NCBI GenBank assembly: GCA_964372465.1
Contig: CAYJRA010000001.1
Location: 1-64,000 of the forward strand
Origin: JAGVVZ01 sp964372465
Lineage (GTDB): Archaea > Aenigmatarchaeota > Aenigmatarchaeia > CG10238-14
Direction of reading: 5' to 3'
Length of the DNA stretch: 64,000 nucleotides
The stretch's first letter is position 1; every line of letters begins with the position of its first letter. Shown here one piece after another: positions 1 through 7,304 of this stretch. A program made the position numbers and the translations under genes. The notes beneath the pieces are model-generated. The model was not told where the DNA came from and searched no databases. It saw nothing but the letters and a program-made list of their open reading frames with translations.

Positions 1-94
1 AATTCTATTCCTATTAAAAATGAAGCTCAAAATATACCATATCACCACGAATACTCCATTACCAAACTTTTTATAATTATACTGTGTCTGATTA

Positions 95-244
95 CTACTC
101 TCTCAGCCATTTTTTAATAGCATTTTCCACTTCTTCAGAAATAGCTCCACCTGCAGCTTTTCCTTGTTTCTCTAGCACCTTTCTAAGAAAATCCATCCAC
201 ACTTTTTCGGTTATATAAACAGTGATTTTTCTTTTTTCTATCAT
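95..244 (-). CDS. Small ribbon-helix-helix-like protein (49 aa)
   Basis: A 49-residue basic/acidic protein beginning MIEKRKITVYITEKVW and ending in a helix NAIKKWLRE. The short beta-strand (KITVYI) followed by two predicted helices is the layout of ribbon-helix-helix (CopG/Arc-like) DNA-binding domains, which often act as antitoxins or small repressors. No toxin partner can be read in the 94 bases that remain before the window edge, so a toxin-antitoxin role is not shown. The ATG at 242-244 is the only plausible start. It is transcribed away from the endonuclease relic that follows. Confidence 0.6.
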   Translation of the reverse strand: MIEKRKITVYITEKVWMDFLRKVLEKQGKAAGGAISEEVENAIKKWLRE

Positions 245-305
245 AGCTAATATTTATATAAAAAAATATTTAAACATTTAAACATAATAATGTTATAGTG
301 GTATA

Positions 306-738
306 ATGGTAAATATAGACTGGTGTGTTGCAGAAATTATTGGAATTATAATAGGTGATGGGAATTTACATAAAACAGAAAAAAAACATTAACTATTATC
401 CTAGAATACATATCTATTCAAAAGAATCGAAGATATCCAGACAAATTGAAAATGCTCTCCACTTAATGAAATTTAATTATGGAATCCATAGAGATACCAG
501 ACATTTACCGCCAGTAATTTGCTTTGAGATGTCTGGAATAAAAATGTTAGAAAAGTGGATAAACCAAGTAAATACAAAGAATTTGGTCCATATAAGTAAA
601 TATCTATTTTGGAAAAAATTCGGACATTATATACCTAAAAGTTCCCTAGAAGAAAGAATGAGAATACTAGACATAGATTTATCAGATTACTTAACCATTA
701 TTAACACAAAATATAAAAAGCCCCGTACAGCCCCGTAG
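306..738 (+). pseudogene. LAGLIDADG homing endonuclease, split by a one-base frameshift
   Basis: Reading from the ATG at 306 gives a LAGLIDADG-type signature (IIGIIIGDGNLHK, residues 11-23) and stops at 392. The rest continues in another frame from about 378 to 738 and carries the typical second half of a single-motif endonuclease, including a helix with WINQVNTKNLVHISKYLFWK. The frames meet in a run of eight A (379-386); seven A would restore one protein of about 142 residues. It is therefore either a decayed gene, a sequencing error in a homopolymer, or a slippage site. Its last codons run into the 5' end of the tRNA-Gln gene, and the stop codon (736-738) lies inside the tRNA. Function inferred from family: DNA cleavage that spreads introns or free-standing endonuclease genes. 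Confidence 0.65.
719..737 (+). repeat. Tandem copy of the tRNA-Gln 5' acceptor end
   Basis: The nine bases AGCCCCGTA occur at 719-727 and again at 729-737, separated by one base. The second copy is taken as the true start of tRNA-Gln because the following intron structure fits it better, but either copy could pair with the 3' acceptor strand. The repeat sits exactly at the junction between the homing-endonuclease relic and the tRNA. Confidence 0.7.
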
Positions 739-838
739 AGAAGAAGATGTTCTTTGCGGTATGTAGTGGTCAAGCACAGAGGCCTTTGGACAACGTGGAT
801 GACAGCCTTTAACATCGGTTCGAATCCGATCGGGGCTA
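729..838 (+). tRNA. tRNA-Gln(UUG) with two introns
   Basis: The acceptor AGCCCCG (729-735) pairs with CGGGGCT (831-837) with A838 as discriminator; the T-arm is ATCGG/TTCGAAT/CCGAT. The anticodon TTG is at 786-788, in stem GAGGC/GCCTT. A canonical 37/38 intron occupies 790-803 (14 nt). A second insertion of 23 nt (739-761) interrupts the D-arm just after position 10. It forms a bulge-helix-bulge with central pairs CCGT/GCGG and bulges AG^A and TA^T. Removing both leaves a normal cloverleaf with D-stem GTGT/GCAC. Exact splice points are inferred. The UUG anticodon makes this a classic substrate of the wobble-uridine enzymes encoded directly downstream, starting 12 bases after the tRNA. Confidence 0.85.
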
Positions 839-850
839 TATAATGATTAT

Positions 851-1468
851 ATGAATCAAAAAGATGTTTGGGATAAAATAGCGAATTCCTGGACTAATTT
901 TAGGACAAAACCTGAAAAAGAAGTGATTGGATTTTCACAAAACAGTGGGCCTGTTCTAGATTTAGGCTGCGGTAATTGTAGAAACGCTACTCCATTTCTA
1001 GAAAAAAATGGATTTCGTGTCGGCCTAGATTTTTCAAAAAACATGATTAAAGAAGCTAGAATATTTTTATCAAAAAGAAAACTTGCAGTTCATTTGATAA
1101 TAGGAAATGCTTCAAATTTGCCGTTCAAAAATAACGTCTTTTCAAACATAATTTGTGTAAGAGTTCTGCATCACCTGGAATCAAAAGAAATGAGGATAGA
1201 ATCATTAAAAGAAATGAAAAGAATTGGAGAAAAAATCCTTATCACTGTCTGGAAGAAGTGGCAAAACAGGTTTTTCTGGAAATTAATAAAAAATGGGTTT
1301 TCCAGCGATATTTACGTAGAATGGAATTGTCGTGGGAAAGTTTACAATAGATTTTATCATTTATATACAAAAAATGAATTAAAAAATGAATTATCGATAG
1401 CTGGACTAAAAGCCGAAAAACTGTGGGAAGATTCTTCCGGAAATATTTGTACGGTAGTTAAGCAATAG
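851..1468 (+). CDS. Trm9-like SAM-dependent methyltransferase
   Basis: A 205-residue class I methyltransferase. SAM-binding motif I is VLDLGCGNCRN (residues 35-45), the acidic residue after strand 2 is in GLDFSKNM, and LPFKNNVFSNII...VLHHL matches motifs IV/V. The N-terminal layout (VWDKIANSW-F-KP), the strand LITVWKKWQ and the late FYHLYTKNEL segment resemble the Trm9/ALKBH8 family, which methylates 5-carboxymethyl-uridine at tRNA position 34. That makes a wobble-uridine methyltransferase the best guess, supported by the neighbouring thiolase and Elp3. A general small-molecule methyltransferase cannot be excluded. It starts 12 bases after tRNA-Gln and may be co-transcribed with it. Confidence 0.65.
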   Translation: MNQKDVWDKIANSWTNFRTKPEKEVIGFSQNSGPVLDLGCGNCRNATPFLEKNGFRVGLDFSKNMIKEARIFLSKRKLAVHLIIGNASNLPFKNNVFSNIICVRVLHHLESKEMRIESLKEMKRIGEKILITVWKKWQNRFFWKLIKNGFSSDIYVEWNCRGKVYNRFYHLYTKNELKNELSIAGLKAEKLWEDSSGNICTVVKQ

Positions 1469-1499
1469 GTTTAAGTCTATTTGACAGCTATTCAGTGTT

Positions 1500-2441
1500 A
1501 TGGCAAATAAATGCTCATCATGCAAAGATGAAGCTATATATCATAGAATAAATGAAGGTAGACACTACTGTAAAAAATGTTTTAGTAAAAGTGTGGAAAA
1601 AAAAGTGAGACTTACAATATTGAAAAATAAACTAGTTAAAAATGGGGATAAAATAGCTGTCGCCTTCTCTGGTGGTAAAGACTCGGGAAATACTTTATAT
1701 CTGCTTCACAAAATTTTCAAAAACAACCCCAAAGTGAAAATAATAGCAATGACTATAAATGAAGGTATCTCTGGATACAGAAATGCCACTATAGATGGGT
1801 GTGTCGAATTCTGTAAGAAATTGGGAATAGAACATCACATATTCTCATACAAAGAAGCCTTTCATACAACTATTGACGAACTGGCAAAAGATAATGATGA
1901 AAGTATGTGTGGTTTCTGTGGTGTTTTTAGAAGATATTTATTAAACGAGGGTGCAAGAAGATTGAAAGCGACTAAGCTAGCTACTGGGCATAATCTTGAC
2001 GATGAAGCTCAGAGTATAGTTATGAATGTCCTGAAGGGAGATTTGATGAGGTTTGCTAGAATGGGTGCCATGCCAAGGATAATAAAACATATAAAATTTG
2101 TGCAAAGAATAAAACCGCTGATAAATGTGCCTGAGAGGGAATCTGCCTTATATGCCATGCTTAATAACATACCAGCATACTTTAATGAATGTCCATATGC
2201 TAAAAGAAACGCACTAAGAATGGAAACAAGAGATTTTTTGAATAAAATGGAAGAAAGATCTTCTGGAATAAAATATAGTATAATAGCCAGTGCAGAAAGG
2301 ATAGCTCCTTTTGTAGAAGCTAGTTTTAAGAAATCAAAGATCAGAAACTGTAAAAACTGTGGAGAACCAACATCTTCGGATACATGCAAAGTCTGTCAGA
2401 CAGTTGAAAAGATAAATCTGAAAATCTCAGAATTGCCTTAA
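1500..2441 (+). CDS. TtuA/Ncs6-family tRNA 2-thiouridine synthetase
   Basis: A 313-residue PP-loop ATPase. The pyrophosphatase loop is SGGKDS (57-62) and ATGHNLDDEAQ (161-171) is the second nucleotide-binding segment. An N-terminal zinc knuckle uses C5/C8/C24/C27, a C-terminal one has CKNC and CKVC, and C137, C140 and C231 match the three ligands of the catalytic [4Fe-4S] cluster in this family. These enzymes adenylate and thiolate uridine: TtuA acts on U54 of thermophile tRNAs, Ncs6/NcsA on wobble U34. Proximity to Elp3 and the Trm9-like gene favours U34, but the sequence alone does not separate the two. The start at ATG 1500 leaves 31 bases to the upstream gene. Confidence 0.9.
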   Translation: MANKCSSCKDEAIYHRINEGRHYCKKCFSKSVEKKVRLTILKNKLVKNGDKIAVAFSGGKDSGNTLYLLHKIFKNNPKVKIIAMTINEGISGYRNATIDGCVEFCKKLGIEHHIFSYKEAFHTTIDELAKDNDESMCGFCGVFRRYLLNEGARRLKATKLATGHNLDDEAQSIVMNVLKGDLMRFARMGAMPRIIKHIKFVQRIKPLINVPERESALYAMLNNIPAYFNECPYAKRNALRMETRDFLNKMEERSSGIKYSIIASAERIAPFVEASFKKSKIRNCKNCGEPTSSDTCKVCQTVEKINLKISELP

Positions 2442-2603
2442 AGACCTTCCATTTTCAAGCTCATCTATTTTTGTCAACAAAAAATTGATTCTATCTTGCA
2501 AAAATCTGACTTGTTTCATGCTTTTAGCTCGAAAAAGTCTACTTTTTGTTAAAAATAGCTCTTCTTGATAGAATCTTAATCTGTGTATGTTCCTTCTATC
2601 CAT
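2427..2603 (-). CDS. Small basic coiled-coil protein (58 aa)
   Basis: A 58-residue protein starting MDRRNIHRLRFYQEELF and rich in Arg, Lys and Leu, predicted to be almost wholly helical with a heptad-like pattern. I recognise no family. Coding is supported by its own promoter (a minus-strand TATA element near 2638-2649, about 40 bases upstream) and by GTGATG just before the ATG at 2603. The 3' end overlaps the end of the thiolase gene by 15 bases, so the two converge. A longer in-frame extension exists but lacks an ATG and looks non-coding. Function unknown. Confidence 0.5.
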   Translation of the reverse strand: MDRRNIHRLRFYQEELFLTKSRLFRAKSMKQVRFLQDRINFLLTKIDELENGRSLRQF

Positions 2604-2637
2604 TTCATCACATTTAATATTACTTATTAGTGGTACT

Positions 2638-2649
2638 AGTATATAAATG
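2638..2649 (-). promoter_or_regulatory. TATA element for the 58-aa gene
   Basis: On the minus strand the sequence CATTTATATACT is a good archaeal TATA box about 40 bases upstream of the ATG at 2603, giving a leader of roughly 10-15 bases. Confidence 0.45.
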
Positions 2650-2687
2650 TTACTACTATTAGATAGAAATAAAGTATAACGAGTTTT

Positions 2688-2731
2688 TTTGAACCAATCT
2701 AACAGAAAGGATTGGTTTAAAATAATATACA
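2688..2731 (+). promoter_or_regulatory. elp3 promoter with overlapping inverted repeat
   Basis: Two 12-base arms, 2688-2699 (TTTGAACCAATC) and 2710-2721 (GATTGGTTTAAA), match in 11 of 12 positions around a 10-base spacer. The right arm runs into an AT-rich TATA-like element (about 2719-2731) that lies 25 bases before ATG 2752, so the elp3 transcript is probably leaderless. A dyad that overlaps the TATA box is the usual place for an archaeal repressor; an RNA hairpin is an alternative only if transcription starts further upstream. Confidence 0.5.
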
Positions 2732-2751
2732 AACAAGATTTTTTTGATAAT

Positions 2752-4338
2752 ATGTCGATTGAAGAAGAAATCTGTAAAGAAATTATAAAAAATATAAGTG
2801 AGGATAAAATAAAATCCAGAAAAGAAGTTCATAAAATTAAAAAACAGCTTTGTATGAAATACAAGCTAAAACACATGATTACTAATCCTGATATATTGAA
2901 ATTTGCAACGGATGAACAAATAGAAAAAATTTCAGACATTATGCATATAAAACCAACGAGAACAATCTCTGGTGTTGCTATAATAACTGTTGTATGTAAA
3001 CCGGGACCTTGTGGCGGATCCTGCACTTATTGCTTGCCAGCAACTAAAATAACGCCAAAAAGTTATAGCCCATTAGAACCTGCTGTTCAAAGAGCAATAA
3101 GAAATCAATTCGATCCTATAAGGCAGATTGCAGATAGATTAAACCAGTACAGAATAATGGGTCACCCAAGTGATAAAATAGAAGTAATAGTAATAGGTGG
3201 CACGTTTCTAGCTTTAGAGAAAAATTATCAAGAATGGTTTATAAAAGGAATTTATGACGGATTAAACAAATTTCAATCAAAGACTTTAGAAGAAGCCATA
3301 AAAAACAATGAAAACGCAAAACACAGATGTATTGGATTGACCATAGAAACCCGCCCAGATTATTGTCTAGAATCACATGTGGATGAAATGCTGATATATG
3401 GAGCCACAAGAATAGAATTGGGTATTCAGTCTATCTATAATGATGTCCTCTCAAAAACAGACAGAGGTCATGGTGTTGAAAAAAGCATCGAAGCATTAAG
3501 AATTGCCAAGGACGCTGGTTATAAAATAGTTGCGCATATCATGCCATTTCTTCCAGGTTCCGATTTTAAAAGAGAACTAGAAATGTTTAAAGTATTATTT
3601 AATGATCCAAATTTCATACCAGATGACTATAAAATTTATCCAACAATGGTCATGCCGAATACCATATTACATGAGCAATGGAAAGGTGGTGAGTATGAAC
3701 CGCCAACAGATGATGATGTAAAAAAATTATTCGTTGAAATCAAGAAAATAGTCCCACCTTTTGTGAGATTTAGAAGAATGTTAAGAGATATGCCTTCTAC
3801 AGAAATAGCGAGTGGACCAAAGAAAAGCAATATCAGAGAACTTGCCCTGGAAGAATTAAAAAAACAGGGATTTAGATGTAGGTGTACAAGATGTAGAGAA
3901 CCGGGGCATGCAAAAAGGTTGTATGGGATTGAACCAGATATAGAAAACATTAAACTAGTGAGAAGAGACTACAATGCTTCTGAAGGTAAAGAAATATTTC
4001 TGTCTTTTGAGGACACAAAAAAAGATATTTTAATTTCTTTGGTTAGATTAAGAATTCCGTCTGAAAAGGCTCACAGAAAAGAGATAACAGAAAAACCATC
4101 TAGTATAATAAGAGAAATCCATACTTATGGTCCGCTGGTACCAATAGACAAAGAACCAAAAAAAGAATGGCAACACAGAGGATATGGGAAAGAACTGGTA
4201 GCAGAAGCAGAAAAAATAAGTAAAGAGGAATTCGATAAAAAAAAGTTGGTAATAATAAGCGGTGTTGGAGTAAAAAAATATTTCTTTAAATTAGGATATT
4301 CTTATGATGGACCATATGTATCTAAAATATTGAATTGA
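2752..4338 (+). CDS. elp3: Elp3 tRNA uridine-34 acetyl/carboxymethyl transferase
   Basis: A 528-residue radical-SAM/GNAT enzyme that makes 5-carboxymethyl-uridine at wobble position 34 from acetyl-CoA and SAM. The N-terminal tRNA-binding helices lead into a cysteine cluster C82/C87/C91/C94 (CKPGPCGGSCTYC) that ligates the [4Fe-4S] cluster. Then come the family signature SYSPLEPAVQRAIRNQFDP, ETRPDYC, the GIQS segment and a C-terminal acetyltransferase domain with QHRGYGKELV and GVKKYFFKLGYSYDGPYVSK. ATG 2752 is preferred over a TTG 63 bases upstream because it fits the TATA spacing and the usual family length. It acts with the Trm9-like and thiolase genes upstream to build the mcm5(s2)U type of modification. 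Confidence 0.95.
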   Translation: MSIEEEICKEIIKNISEDKIKSRKEVHKIKKQLCMKYKLKHMITNPDILKFATDEQIEKISDIMHIKPTRTISGVAIITVVCKPGPCGGSCTYCLPATKITPKSYSPLEPAVQRAIRNQFDPIRQIADRLNQYRIMGHPSDKIEVIVIGGTFLALEKNYQEWFIKGIYDGLNKFQSKTLEEAIKNNENAKHRCIGLTIETRPDYCLESHVDEMLIYGATRIELGIQSIYNDVLSKTDRGHGVEKSIEALRIAKDAGYKIVAHIMPFLPGSDFKRELEMFKVLFNDPNFIPDDYKIYPTMVMPNTILHEQWKGGEYEPPTDDDVKKLFVEIKKIVPPFVRFRRMLRDMPSTEIASGPKKSNIRELALEELKKQGFRCRCTRCREPGHAKRLYGIEPDIENIKLVRRDYNASEGKEIFLSFEDTKKDILISLVRLRIPSEKAHRKEITEKPSSIIREIHTYGPLVPIDKEPKKEWQHRGYGKELVAEAEKISKEEFDKKKLVIISGVGVKKYFFKLGYSYDGPYVSKILN

Positions 4339-4344
4339 TTCGTT

Positions 4345-4355
4345 ATTTTTATACA
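4345..4355 (+). promoter_or_regulatory. TATA element for cca
   Basis: TTTTTATACAC lies about 27 bases before the ATG at 4377, the spacing expected for a leaderless archaeal transcript. Confidence 0.5.
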
Positions 4356-4376
4356 CTAAAAAAGAAATAATATTCG

Positions 4377-5807
4377 ATGTCAAACAACATAAAATATGGA
4401 AAGGTTTTAAGAAAGGTTTTAAGAAAAATAAGACCGAGACAAAACGAAACTATAAAATTGAAGAACTTGAGTGAAAAAATATTAAAGATAGCAAATCAAG
4501 AAGTAAAAAAATATAATGGTTATGCAATAATTGCTGGCTCTTTACCAAGAGATACATGGCTTGTGGAAAAAAACGAATTTGACATATTTTTGGTCTTTCC
4601 AAAAAATATCAATAATAAAAAATTAGAGAGTTTGGGATTGCAAATAGGTAAAAAAACAATCACAAAGGCTAATGGTAAATGGAGGACGGATTATGCACAA
4701 CATCCATATATAGTCGGCAGTTTTGGGAAAGTTGACGTTGACGTTGTACCTTGCTGTAAAATAGAGGTCGGTGAAAAGATCATATCTGCTGTTGACAGAA
4801 CACCATTACATGTAGAGTATTTGAATGAAAATCTTCCAAAAAATTTAAGTGACGATGTAAGATTATTTAAGCAGTTATTAAAAGCGAACTATCTATATGG
4901 AGCTGATGCCAAGACAGAGGGATTCTCTGGTTATTTGTGTGAATTGTTGGTTATAATTTACGGATCACTTATCAATTTGCTTAAATCAATAATAAATTGG
5001 GGTCCAAAAGAGATTTTTGATATAGAAAATTATTGGAATAAAAACGATTATAAAAATTTAAAGAAAAGGTTCAAAGATGATATTCTAATAGTGATTGATC
5101 CTGTAGACAAAGAGAGAAATGTTGCTGCACCAGTTTCAGCAAAAACTTTTTACAAATTAAAAAAGACTGCAAGAGAATTTATTGAGAATCCAAGTGAGAA
5201 TTGTTTCACAAAGAAAAAAACAAAACCGTTGACAAAGAAAGAGTTTAAAAAATGTCTCAAAAAAAGAGGAACTGATGTTCTATGTCTGGCCTTTAAAACA
5301 CCGCAAGTAGTCCCAGATATTTTATGGCCACAACTAAGAAAAACGAAAAAAAGAATTGAGAGCATTCTGAAAGAAAATGAGTTCGTGGTTTTAAGAAGCG
5401 AGTGCTGGAGTGATGAAAGAAAAACTTCTGTAATTTTGGTTGAAATGCAAGTGAATAAATTACCTATAATTGATAAAAAAATTGGACCGTGGGTTTTTGA
5501 TGAGAAGAATGCAAAGAATTTTATTGAAAAACATAGAAAATCAGCAATGACTGGGCCGTTTATAGAAGAGAGCATGTGGATGGTTGAAGTCAATAGAAGA
5601 TTCTTGACGGCAAAAGAGAAACTCATCGATTCATTAAAAAAGAAAAAAGAAATATTAGAAGCAAAGGGTATACCAAACTTCGTGGCAAAAGAAATCAGCA
5701 AACAGTTTACAATATTAGAAAATAAGCAAATTGAAAAATTGATGAAAAGCAATGAATTTGGGATATTCTTGAAAAATTATTTTCAAAAGGAAAAATTATT
5801 CCTCTGA
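4377..5807 (+). CDS. cca: CCA-adding enzyme, archaeal class I
   Basis: A 476-residue tRNA nucleotidyltransferase that adds or repairs the 3' CCA, which no tRNA in this window encodes. The nucleotidyltransferase head has GS (54-55), the carboxylate pair E67/D69 in NEFDIFLVFP and a further acidic site around D120-D122 (KVDVDVVP). GFSGYLCELL is a hallmark of archaeal CCA enzymes, and the C-terminal tail domain follows (ECWSDERKTSVILVEMQ). The length is close to the family norm. The gene follows elp3 by 38 bases with its own TATA box. Its 3' end overlaps the convergent HTH gene by 12 bases. Confidence 0.95.
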   Translation: MSNNIKYGKVLRKVLRKIRPRQNETIKLKNLSEKILKIANQEVKKYNGYAIIAGSLPRDTWLVEKNEFDIFLVFPKNINNKKLESLGLQIGKKTITKANGKWRTDYAQHPYIVGSFGKVDVDVVPCCKIEVGEKIISAVDRTPLHVEYLNENLPKNLSDDVRLFKQLLKANYLYGADAKTEGFSGYLCELLVIIYGSLINLLKSIINWGPKEIFDIENYWNKNDYKNLKKRFKDDILIVIDPVDKERNVAAPVSAKTFYKLKKTAREFIENPSENCFTKKKTKPLTKKEFKKCLKKRGTDVLCLAFKTPQVVPDILWPQLRKTKKRIESILKENEFVVLRSECWSDERKTSVILVEMQVNKLPIIDKKIGPWVFDEKNAKNFIEKHRKSAMTGPFIEESMWMVEVNRRFLTAKEKLIDSLKKKKEILEAKGIPNFVAKEISKQFTILENKQIEKLMKSNEFGIFLKNYFQKEKLFL

Positions 5808-6557
5808 TGCATTCCTGTAATACTCGGCACTAGCTATTTTTTGACTCTCATCCAATTGTTTGATAGCTGGTTTCAAAGAACTTTCTAGTTCTGGATAATC
5901 GTTAGCTAAATTAGTTATAACAACTTGGTGTCTTGGATATTCTTCTACTATGCTTTCAGATACTAATGATATATCCTGACCTTTATCTTTAGCTCTTTTG
6001 ATTAGTTCCTTTGTTATTATCATTTCTTTACGATACTCGCCTATCAAATCCACTGATTCAAATGTGTTGCCTAATTTAGCTTCTATCTTAGCTTCCTGTA
6101 ATCTTTTGTTGGCCAAGGAAAAATGGACCTCGGCTTTTTCTATATCTCCACGTACAAAAAACACTTCTACATTTTCTCTAGCCCTTTTCAAGGGATAAAA
6201 TGGGTCGCTTGGATTTAGATCTAAAGAGGAAACATAGAAACTACTCATGATTAGGAAAAATAAAGTGGTGAAGACAAAAACCAATTTATAAGATTCCGGG
6301 TGCAGAATTTTTCTTCCTTCTTTGCTAAGTTTGTAATAAATCCATTTCCTTCCGGGTCTTTCTATCTTGTCTACTAACTTGGATGAAGATAAAACACCCA
6401 AGTGCTCATGAACTGTGGTGACGTGTTTGTTCAAATACCTAGACAATTCAGAAGCTGTCATTTGTCTTTTATTCAAAGCTTTCAATATATCAGATCTCGT
6501 ATCAGCACTGATAGTTTTTATCAAATCCCTGGAAAGTCTGAATTCTTCGTCTTCCAT
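5796..6557 (-). CDS. Membrane-anchored winged-helix regulator with DUF5667-like domain
   Basis: About 253 residues. The N-terminal 80 residues form an ArsR-type winged helix (DTRSDILKALNKRQMTASEL, then HVTTVHEHLGVL and a wing with GRKWIYYKL). One transmembrane helix follows (KLVFVFTTLFFLIMSSFYV). The remainder is a helical domain starting DPFYPLKRARENVEV, the pattern of DUF5667, expected outside the cell. This places DNA binding and an outside-facing sensor in one protein. ATG 6557 fits an upstream AT-rich element better than a TTG nine bases earlier. It is divergent from an exported protein gene (6672), which may be its target. Ligand unknown. Confidence 0.75.
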   Translation of the reverse strand: MEDEEFRLSRDLIKTISADTRSDILKALNKRQMTASELSRYLNKHVTTVHEHLGVLSSSKLVDKIERPGRKWIYYKLSKEGRKILHPESYKLVFVFTTLFFLIMSSFYVSSLDLNPSDPFYPLKRARENVEVFFVRGDIEKAEVHFSLANKRLQEAKIEAKLGNTFESVDLIGEYRKEMIITKELIKRAKDKGQDISLVSESIVEEYPRHQVVITNLANDYPELESSLKPAIKQLDESQKIASAEYYRNASEE

Positions 6558-6671
6558 GTTAAACAATAAAAAACTAACAAATTTAAAGATAACAAAGATT
6601 TAGGGTGGAACCCAAAAAAATTGTATCCATTTAAAAACATTTGTTTTTCCTAATCTTTCTTAGGTGAAAAA

Positions 6672-7247
6672 ATGGGTAAGAAAATATTACCAATTTTGGT
6701 AATAGCCATAATACTAATCAGTATGGGAATAAGCACGACTGTATTAGCTAAAAAATCTATTGCGAGACAAGACAATAAATTATCTGTAGTTGACATATTC
6801 CATCAGAAGAAAACACCAATTACTATGGTGTCAAACGGTATAGCCGTGGATACAGAGACGCTTGAAACAAAACCGGTCATATTTTTGGAAATAAAATACA
6901 AAGACGTAACAAACATGTATCTAATTTCAGACAAAGACTTCCATAAATTAAAATTGGTGGATGAAGAGTATAACTGGGAAACAGAAACTAAAATATTCAA
7001 ATATGAAACTGGTGATGGAAAATTATTAACAGTGGTTATTCAAAAATTCGACAATAACGGACTATCAAGTATTTCAGGCATTTTTGATGGTTTAATAATA
7101 AATTTCGAACCAATATATGGCCATAAACCTCTCCCTAGACCACTAGAAATATTTGAAGAATCCGCGACAATAGAAACGATAGAGAATGAAACCGGCATTA
7201 GTATATCGGCAAAACATGCAAAACCAATAGAAGAATGGATAAAATAG
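6672..7247 (+). CDS. Exported protein of unknown function
   Basis: A 191-residue protein with an N-terminal signal or anchor segment (KKILPILVIAIILISMGIS, residues 3-21, ending near TTVLA) followed by a soluble region rich in beta-strand patterns (VIFLEIKYKDVTNMYLISDKD). I do not recognise a family. The start follows GGTGA five bases upstream. It is transcribed divergently from the membrane-anchored HTH gene, with about 110 bases between them, and ends before a T-rich terminator. Being the next gene to a sensor-like regulator, it may be its regulated product or ligand partner; this is inference from position only. Confidence 0.6.
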   Translation: MGKKILPILVIAIILISMGISTTVLAKKSIARQDNKLSVVDIFHQKKTPITMVSNGIAVDTETLETKPVIFLEIKYKDVTNMYLISDKDFHKLKLVDEEYNWETETKIFKYETGDGKLLTVVIQKFDNNGLSSISGIFDGLIINFEPIYGHKPLPRPLEIFEESATIETIENETGISISAKHAKPIEEWIK

Positions 7248-7271
7248 CACTAAATTAGCACCTCCAATTAT

Positions 7272-7292
7272 GTTTTTATTTTTTCTTTTTTC
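7272..7292 (+). terminator. T-rich archaeal terminator
   Basis: Three close runs of T (TTTTTATTTTTTCTTTTTTCT) downstream of the exported-protein gene match the oligo-T signal at which archaeal RNA polymerase terminates. GluRS starts 13 bases later. Confidence 0.45.
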
Positions 7293-7304
7293 TATATTTC
7301 TAAC

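Noticed and set aside
1..94. Possible minus-strand start (short ATG and GTG readings at about 40-60) with a TATA-like element near 70-80
   Set aside because: The readings stop after a few codons or run off the window without recognisable similarity, so no gene can be supported.
95..244. Toxin-antitoxin system with the RHH-like protein as antitoxin
   Set aside because: No toxin gene is visible on either side; only the antitoxin-like half is present in the window.
5150..5752. 200-codon open frame on the minus strand inside cca
   Set aside because: Fully inside a well-supported CCA enzyme, with low-complexity Phe/Ser-rich composition typical of antisense frames in AT-rich DNA.
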